A stretch of 64,000 nt of DNA from Dugong dugon. Its lineage: Eukaryota > Chordata > Mammalia > Sirenia > Dugongidae. The number at the start of each line of letters is the position of its first letter. The stretch's first letter is position 1. Below the pieces are notes generated by a model that searched no databases, was not told the DNA's origin, and was given only the letters and a program-made list of their open reading frames with translations. The stretch covers positions 96,287,819 to 96,351,818 of the forward strand of contig CM057471.1 in assembly GCA_030035585.1 (NCBI GenBank), read 5' to 3'. The position numbers were made by a program, and so were the translations under genes. This document shows positions 56,697 through 64,000 of the stretch, piece after piece.

Positions 56697-57599
56697 CCAA
56701 CACTGAAATGGTACCACCTTTTTTCCTGGACAACTAAACAGAAATTCGAAGTCAGATCCAAATTTCGGGGTTACAGTTCCAGACTCTTAAAGTTTTTAAT
56801 TCAGTAGATCACATTCACGTGTCTAAAAGTAATTAGCTTTAAAACGGGACAAGAAACACTCGGACACTTAAGATCCTCAGATAACTCAACTGTCTCTTTC
56901 TAGCCTTTTGAAATATTACAATCCTGGGAAAAGAAGGGAGGCAGATCTTAAAAAGGAACATATCTGACTGGACACAAGTCCCAGACGTTACACGATGCTC
57001 AAAATCAACTTAACAAAAGGGCACTTTTTATATTGTGGAGTGATCTTCATATTGTTTCAGTTTCTAACATGATTGCGAACATATGAGACTTCTGTACACA
57101 GGTCATAAAAATGTCAAAAGAGTGAATATGTTTAGCATGAAATATTGACCTAGGGAAAAAGCATTTCTAAAGATTGCACCCTCTCCCATTAGATTGAGTG
57201 ATTAAGCACTCCGCGCTGTATTAATGCTGCATGAAATACGTTGCAGTGATAAGGCTTGGCCGTGACTTCCATCTTTTCTTACTCATTTCCCTTGGCCAGG
57301 CTTATAAAAGAAAGCATTAAGCTATCTCATGCACTAGAACAAGGCTGTCTCTGGCGCTGTCCCAGGTGTCGGTTGTGGCTAGTGGGCAGAGCAGAGATGC
57401 TGAGGGGAAGGAAAGTCATTTAAAGTTCACCTTTGCACATTCAAAATGGTGCTACTTCCTGCTTGCTTTAGCTATGCCTGTCTCCTAACACCTGTCTGGA
57501 AGAGAGAGACCCAGGGCATCAGAGTCTACTCTCACTGTGTGGTTGCTGGGAGAGGACACAGGCAGACGGGTGCCAGGAATCCATGAGATGCTAGATAGA
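56697..57599. promoter_or_regulatory. Unique sequence with a candidate conserved core
   Basis: 57000-57330 has no repeat signature. 57180-57270 keeps CpGs in GCACTCCGCGCTGTATTAAT and ATGAAATACGTTGC. A TATA-like CTTATAAAAG lies at 57301-57310, in a possible promoter context. No open frame of note follows, so a transcript is unproven. Confidence 0.35.
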
Positions 57600-57735
57600 G
57601 AGCCCTGGATTCAGGGTTAGAGAGCTAGGGCTCTGTTCTAGGTCTGTAATAAGGAAGCTGCTGGCCTTGGGCAGGTCTTTAAGTACCATACCTGCCACCT
57701 ATAACATGATAGTATATTAAAGATAAAATGAAAAG
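57600..57735 (+). mobile_element. MIR SINE relic
   Basis: CTGGATTCAGGGTTAGAGAG, then GGCCTTGGGCAGGTCTTTAAG follows the MIR box B and core. Confidence 0.6.
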
Positions 57736-60700
57736 AAAACTAGGATAAGAGAGATGGGTAGATAGAGACGAAGAGAGAAGAGAAAGAGTAAAAGACCAGA
57801 GCCAGTCCCCTACTTCGGGCACATGCCAAACCTCACGGCAGGTGCCCTACAATAAAGCAAAGCAGAATCCTCTAGTTCCACATTGATAAACATCCTTCTT
57901 CTCTGTGGCTGCTTTGAGGTCAGTGAGCCCAGTTTTGTCCACGTGCAGAGTCATTTGGGCTTTCCTTATATTTGGCTGAATGATGAGTATCATGTGTCTG
58001 CAGCCCTGTCTCTACCTGGCCATATGGGTGAGCATGTGCACCTTTCACCCAGTGAGAAGCTCGCAGGACTACGCATGGAGGCTCTAAGGATAGAGTCTCT
58101 ATCAACTCCTAATTTGTTGTTTTTTTCACAGTGTAGGATTCATTGAGGAGCTGTGCCAGCCAGACAAGGTAGGTGTAGGGCCAGGCAGGTTCTGGGTTTT
58201 AGACCAGGCACTATGGTAGGCAGGTCCAACTAGTGGTACAGGACTGGTCCAGGGGCAAAGCTGATGTCTGAGATCAAATACAATCTCTAGTCCAGACTAG
58301 TGGTTAAGAAGAAGCTAAGTGTCCCTTGCAGTGAATGGACCCACAGATGAGGAGTCTTAGGCACAGATACTCCAAAGTTCTGTCCAGGTAGTAACTGGCT
58401 TTAAGGAACGTTTCCTGGGGAACAGGGACCCAAGCACTGAGCTTGTATTTAGAGGCATGGGTCCAGGTATCTTTGAAAGTTTGGGGAACTGGTTAGGTTA
58501 CTGGAGTGGTAAGTGGAATGGAGACCAAGCAGAATCCCTGTACAAGCAAAGGGATTGCCTGGAGAAACTCTGGAGCTGTTAATGTTGATCCATGAGCTAG
58601 CGATACTTTGTGGTCAGCACAGAGACTTTCCATCCTTGAGGTAGTAAATGAGAAGAGTGATTCCAGGCATTAGGTAAGTGTGGAGTGGTCCACAGAGGGC
58701 ACCAACTCATCTTGGCATGAAGGTGGACTCTGTATTCAGCTAAGCAAATTTGGAAAAGAGGTGAGCTAAGCTGAGGCTGATTAAATAAGGACTGGACAGA
58801 AAACCTGGGAAGGAAGGTGAGTACAGTCATGGTGGGATGGCAGAAGAAGGAGGACATAGAGGGGTCTTGTACCTCTCATGCATTATCTGGATCTTCTTGG
58901 CTTTGCCTGACTTTGGGGCTGTTGGCCATTTTATTCTGCTCCAACCACTGCTGCAATGACCAGCTCTGAATGGGTTCCCCAACTTGCTACTCAGCACCTT
59001 GAGTCTTCCCCACATTGTGCACCTCTCACCTCTTGGCCTGGGGCTTCCCTGTTGGTGCTGAGGTATGACACTTCATGGACTTGCTCTAATGTCCATACAT
59101 GAACGACCTGGAAGTGCAGGGCAGCCAACACTCAGTGCTGGAAGTTCTGAGCAATAGAAGGCAAGAGCCTGCAGATAAATTATTTTCTCCTTGGTTTCCT
59201 CAAACAGACTCTCCTGAAACCCATTGTTTTCCACAGCCTCCCAGAAGAGACCCGTGAGAAAGCAACTAGTCTCACTGATACCCAAAGGTGGCCATTTCAG
59301 TAATACCACCTCTTCTTGTTGCCTCTCCCTCCTTCCCTGCCTTACTCTTCTTATCCCTCACTCTTGCCTCCTAGCATTGCACTCCCTAATGAACTAGTAG
59401 CAGATAAGCCTTGGCTCCAGGTTCTACTTACTGGAGAAATTTTTCCACCTGCCACCACTTGCATTACCTAGAATTTGATAGAAGGTGAATCCATTAAGGA
59501 AATAAAAAGGAATTTGCTACCAGAAGGACCTCATTCATACATGATACAGTGTCACCCAGGACAAGGTTCTGCAAGCGAGACTCAGATGATATCATTTTAG
59601 TGAAGCTCTCGTGTGGGAAAGGTTATCTCCAGTGGACCCTTGTCTGTAATGAGGTTGTCTGTCTCTTCTTTGCAATCCCCAGTGTAGCCTGCTCTCTCTC
59701 TCTCTGCCAGGATAACTCTTCCCTGTTGCCTTTGACCTTAAGGTTCTCAGTCGGTCTTCTGCACTCTTTCTTTTGTGCTTCTCAGGGTCCCTCTCCTTGA
59801 TTCACATACTAGAACCCACTTATTCATTATGTGTAAAGGGACAAGGGTAAATGCCGAGCCATCCCAAGGAGCCCATTTCAGCTACTTGTGTTACCCCTTT
59901 CCCACTAAACACCTTTTCAGTAGCCCAATATTGAAGTTTCCTCTTTTACTACCGCCCAAACTTCTGATATTACCCATGAGACTCTCACTGTTCTCAATTG
60001 TGAATCCTTTCCATCAGTACATTATAAAAGTCATTCCCTTTTTGTGCTGTGTGTTCAGAGTCTAATATCTTGAAAGGAGAACTTTTTTGATGAAAATCAT
60101 ATTCTAATATCTTTAACTATGATGCTAACAACATTTTGGGTCATTAAGGCACACATCATTATACTTAAAGACATTTCTCACTAATCTCCTTTGATCATGC
60201 CATGTCTTAGTTTATTTTAGATCAGCACAGTTGTTATACTGATATCCCCAACATCTTTGTAATCCTCTTTGGCGAGTTTAGCTTTCAAGCTGTCAAAATT
60301 TAAACTAGAAAAGGTCAATTTAAAAAAAAAAAAAAATCCTGTGTGGGAAGAAATTGTGTGTATGCTCCATGGTAAAACTTAATTTTATCTTGGTGAGAAT
60401 AGTTCTGCCCCAAATTCTCTTGACCTCTTTCCCAAGCCCCCATATGTCCCCATTTCTGAGACTCCTGAGCAACACAGCTCCCTGCTTCCTGTTGAGAGTT
60501 GACTTCTAGCCATATGGACTTCCACCCTGTAGATGGTCTTCATGCCAGCCATCACCCGCTGTAATTTCTCTGTTGGTTCCCCACAAGCCACACTGTTGTG
60601 TTCACTTCTCAGGCTCTCAGTTACTACCAAACAGCCTTCACGACCTGACTACAATCACGTGGGGATGCCCCCTGCCTTTCCTGAAATTTTTAGAAGGGGT

Positions 60701-61904
60701 AGGTTAGAAACTGTCTTGCATTCCAAGAGAGGACCCTGAGCAACAGAGCCTCAGCCACTGCCACAGGCTATGTCCTCATTGCAAAACTTTTGAGGCTAGT
60801 ATCTCCCACCTCTTAATGCATCTTAGAAAGATAAGACTTCCTGTTCACCTTCAATTATAGAAACCAGTTGAATCTAGTTTCTCAGGAACTAGAGTCAGAG
60901 CTTTCCCTTTCAGCCTAACAGCCTGGACTCCTCCCCTCTCCCCATTGTCGCTCTAGTTCCTGAGATATTAGGGGCTGGGGGAGGAGTCTGGGAAGAGGGT
61001 AAACATCTCTTTACTTTTCAGCTGTAATCCTCGGTTGTCACTATTTCTTTGCTAATACCTGTGTGGGTCAGGTGTCACCCATCGGCAGCCAGGGTACAGA
61101 CAGTAAGGCTCAGACCTAGACTCTTCCTGGTATCTACTTATTCATGAGATACTCAGTCATCTTTACCTTCCAAATGACGAGCACACAGGCGCTCCTACTG
61201 CTGCCCTCTTAGCTCCTAGATGGTAGCATCTTTCTCTATCCAGTTTCCTTTTCATATTCAGCACACACAAGTCTGCTGCCTAAACAGAACTCTAAATTCA
61301 CCTGGTCTCCCCTTCGTATAGCACTTCCGGTCCTCATGAGGGAGTCTCTTGCAGCCTCTTACTTGGTTTTAGGTTGGGGATGGGGTAGGAACAGAGAGAA
61401 GAAGGGAAAGAAATGACCTCTCTTCAGGAGCACTCCACCAAAAGACATATGGCCCCATTACTCTTGCTTACTCCCTTTCCAGTTCTCTCCACATATAGAC
61501 TGAGAGAGGAGAGGGATCTAGGGGGTGAGTGATTATTGTAGGGCCTCTTCTGCGCAGAGTCTGATCCAGCTGTCAGAGACTGTGCTGGGCCCTGACTTCT
61601 ATAGAGGCCTTCTCTAGAATATGAGGACCCAGAGCTCCTTGTCCCTCAGCTGAAGACCCTAGTTTCCAGTTCAGGGGGGCAACATGGAAAGCCCACTAAC
61701 TATCCTATTATATGAGTATCAAAGGTATATAGAGAAAGGAACTTCACAGCTCCCTCATCAGAATATTAATTAATAATAGTTATTTATAAGCAATAATTAA
61801 TAATCTAGTAGCCATTAATGTCAACAAGCTGATTGTATCAAACACAAGAATTGCAACAATTCACCCTCACCCTTTCTCAAGTCACCTTGGTGATAAGTAG
61901 GTAG
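57736..61904. other. Long stretch without a recognised gene
   Basis: A purine-rich run lies at 57750-57800. Frames of 60-96 codons on both strands (for example 57883-58146, 58857-58597, 59309-59073, 59775-60065) show no domain. 58140-58700 and 59040-60330 have the texture of very old repeats but I cannot name them. An AT-rich patch with TTAATTAATAATAG lies at 61763-61810. Confidence 0.45.
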
Positions 61905-61926
61905 AAAGATAGATAGATAGATAGAT
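61905..61926. repeat. (GATA)n microsatellite
   Basis: About five GATA units abut the 3' end of the following RTE-derived element and may have grown from its tail. Confidence 0.92.
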
Positions 61927-62358
61927 CGACTCCGACTCATGGTGATCTTATGTACAACAGAATGAAATGTTGCCTGGTCCTGTGTTATCCTCATGATCAC
62001 CAGCACGTTCAAGTCCATGGTTGGGGCTATTGTGCCAATCCATTTCATTGAAGGTCTTCCTTACTCTTGCTGGCCCTCTACTTCATCAAACATGATGTCC
62101 TCCTCTAGCAATTAGTCCTTCATGATGATTTATCCAAAGTGAGTGAGTCAGACAGTGTTCTTTTGTGTTCCATAAGGTTTTCATTGGCTAATCTTTATAA
62201 GGCCTTTCTTTGGAGTCTATCTTAGTTCTGGAAGCTCTGCTGAAACCTGTCCACCATGGCTGACCCTGCTAGTATTTGAAATACCAGTGCCATAGCTTCT
62301 AGCAACAGGGTAACATGCAAGTCACACAGTATGACAAACTGGCAGACGGGTGGTGGTG
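61927..62358 (-). mobile_element. RTE-derived internally deleted element
   Basis: The complement of the 3' end starts at CGACTCCGACTCATGGTGAT. The 5' segment contains GTATTTGAAATACCAGTGCC and ends GGCAGACGGGTGGTGG. It matches the copies at 16306 and 34402/42408 along its length. Confidence 0.92.
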
Positions 62359-62983
62359 GTGATGAGTAGGCAGCCATTATTCTCCTGATAACACCACTTC
62401 ATCACTTGGAAGATGGTTTTTAAGATACACCTAGCCTGCTTCTCTCCAGCCAAATAAGTCCTTACCTCCCGCAGCCCAACTCCCAAGTTTCCCAAAGAGG
62501 ATGTGGGTTATATAAATGCAAAGCAAGCTTGATCATAATTTCTGAAGACCCCAAGAGAATAACTCTCAGAATAGGGGCAGTTCTGATTGGATGAGTTTTC
62601 ATTAGTGATGATCATTAGAAGGCTGACCCATGAAGGCTGATGGTTCACATCTGGTGTGAGCCTTGGAGGCGGAACATGAGGAGCTTCCTGATGCTGTTAG
62701 TTGCTGTTGTCTCCGTGGTATTTTACTTTATAAAGATCACTTTGACTTCCTCTCCTGCTAAACCTAATTCCGTCCCACCCCCGCACCCCAGTAGAACCAC
62801 TTCTACCACTTCAAAATAATGGTGCAACTCCAGTGATTTAATTTAGAGAGGCAGTGGAGTGACCATTATAGTGTTTTGCAAATGGATAAAAATCTTTCAC
62901 AAATTCCTCAAAAAATCAACATCCCCATAATCTGAAAGTTTTCCCAAATATCGAATGTAAAGAATGAACCATCTGAATGTATG
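62359..62983. other. Unique sequence, no feature recognised
   Basis: No domain-bearing frame, known repeat or RNA gene is visible in this stretch. Confidence 0.5.
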
Positions 62984-63334
62984 CTGTTATTGTTGTCAGC
63001 TATTATTGACTTGGCCCCCAACTCACAGCAACCCCATGCACAACAAAATGAAATGCTTCCTGTACTGCGCCATCCTTATGATTGGTTAGGGGTTGGACTG
63101 TTGTGATCCACAGGGCTTTCATTGTTTGATTTTTGGAAGTAGATTGCCAGGCCTTTCATCCTAGTCAATCTTAGTCTGGAAGCTCTGCTCAGACCTGTTT
63201 AGCATCATAGCAACATGCAAGCTTAACTGATAGATGAGTGAGTGCTGCACATAAGGTGCATTGTCTGGGAATTGAACTTGGGTTTCCCACATGGGAGGTG
63301 AGAATTCTACTACTGAACTACCACTGCTTCTGAC
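62984..63334 (-). mobile_element. tRNA-Gly-headed SINE with RTE body
   Basis: The head (63328 down to 63257 on the minus strand) is close to a tRNA-Gly gene: GTGGTAGTTCAGTAGTAGAA (box A), an anticodon loop reading CTCCCAT (CCC, glycine) and box B AGTTCAATTCCCAGACAATG running into GCACC. The RTE body and 3' end follow to 62984. This is the clearest tRNA homology in the window, but as a SINE, not a working tRNA gene. Confidence 0.94.
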
Positions 63335-64000
63335 ATGGGGATATACTTCTTGCTGTTTTGCTGCTCCAATATTATGTTTTACTCAAGTCTGGTTACACTG
63401 ATGGGCAAAAGGAGGCCTGACTGCTGGGGCACAGGGGGTGGAGTCTTACCTGAGACTGTGGTGATTCAGTGAGTCAGCCATGTGGGGAAGAGACAGCAGG
63501 TGCAGAATGAGGAATCTGACCTTGTTCCCTTGGCCATGAAGGTCTCAAGACATCAAGGAAGGCGTTTCTGAGGGTGGGGTAAGGTTGTCTTAAAATGATG
63601 CCCTCAACATCAGGCTAGGCCAGGCTAGGAAGGGAGGGGCTCAGGTGGGTTGCCCGCTGAGTTGGGGCAGTGCTTTGGGGTTGGGCTGAGACAGCTCAGA
63701 AGACCTTACTGGGAGAAAGGGATCAGGAGGCGGGGCTCTGGGCATTGATTGTTCCTGTGTATGTTGTGTTCTCAGTGTTTAGTCCCCTGTGGTTTTCCTT
63801 TAATAAAGCCTTCCAGCTCACCTTGAGCTGTGCTAAGGTGAAGCAAGAAACTCCGTCTTTTCTGCATTTGTGAGAGCATTCAAGGGGATGCAGTGCACGC
63901 TTGGGGCCAGCCTAGAGGAAGCTGCCGTGACTGAAGTGAGAGAACAGCACACGGAAGGATAAAAGGGCTGGGGGCCTGTTATAATGCAGCTGTGGGTGCA
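63335..64000. other. Unique or LTR-like sequence at the window end
   Basis: 63481-63864 has an LTR-like layout, with TG near 63481, a GGAGGCGGGGC box near 63728, a polyadenylation signal AATAAA near 63802 and CA at about 63863. No target duplication or primer-binding site is seen, so it may equally be unique DNA. The 67-codon frame 63670-63873 has no domain. Confidence 0.3.

Noticed and set aside
60310..60335. A run as a retroposon tail
   Set aside because: No retrocopy or SINE sequence precedes the A run near 60320, and no flanking duplication was found.
63257..63328. tRNA-Gly(CCC) gene on the minus strand
   Set aside because: Similarity is good but it continues directly into the SINE body, and several stem pairs are broken.

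Overview
This window is mammalian nuclear DNA, almost certainly from an afrotherian and most likely a proboscidean (elephant lineage). The reason is its repeat content. About two dozen copies belong to the tRNA-derived AfroSINE family. There is also a second SINE type with a tRNA-Gly head and an RTE (BovB-like) body, a degenerate RTE LINE, and long L1 elements of about 7.6 kb with a long 3' UTR. Manatee or hyrax cannot be excluded by eye. I find no host protein-coding exon, rRNA or functional tRNA gene, so the window reads as intergenic DNA or the inside of a large intron. The only real coding homology is dead retrotransposon ORF1/ORF2 on the minus strand (L1) and a dead RTE reverse transcriptase on the plus strand.

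Layout. 1-11090: an old L1 (minus strand) split by a nearly full-length younger L1 (about 1119-8709) and, further along, by an AfroSINE with a perfect 13-bp target duplication. 11090-16800: unique DNA with MIR, L2 and MER5 relics and a dense cluster of AfroSINEs, several with visible target-site duplications. 16800-34400: mostly unique sequence with a sense L1 3' end (17846-18414), MaLR-like LTRs, MIRs, a MER5A split by a SINE, a SINE nested in a SINE, and a MIR apparently split by an L1. 34402-42408: an RTE-derived SINE split by a second nearly full-length L1 (34635-42204). 42409-44450: unique sequence including a candidate conserved element. 44457-46830: a stack in which an L2 relic is followed by an LTR, an RTE LINE and an AfroSINE before L2-like sequence returns. 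46830-54785: unique sequence with RTE-SINEs, a twin-primed (5'-inverted) L1 and a long L2 carrying an AfroSINE. 54786-64000: largely unique DNA with a MaLR-like LTR, MIRs, two RTE-derived SINEs and a possible solo LTR near the end.

How the parts relate. L1 supplies the insertion machinery that leaves A-rich tails and target duplications. The RTE LINE at 45060-46544 carries the same 3' end as the RTE-derived SINEs, so RTE is their likely trans-mobiliser. The long AfroSINE subfamily and the tRNA-Gly SINEs share an internal block, which suggests modular exchange. Several non-repetitive stretches look constrained and may be enhancers, but this needs cross-species alignment. I see no convincing undescribed protein system. 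All boundaries were read by eye and are generally good to about 10 bases. Family names follow remembered consensus features, not a database search.
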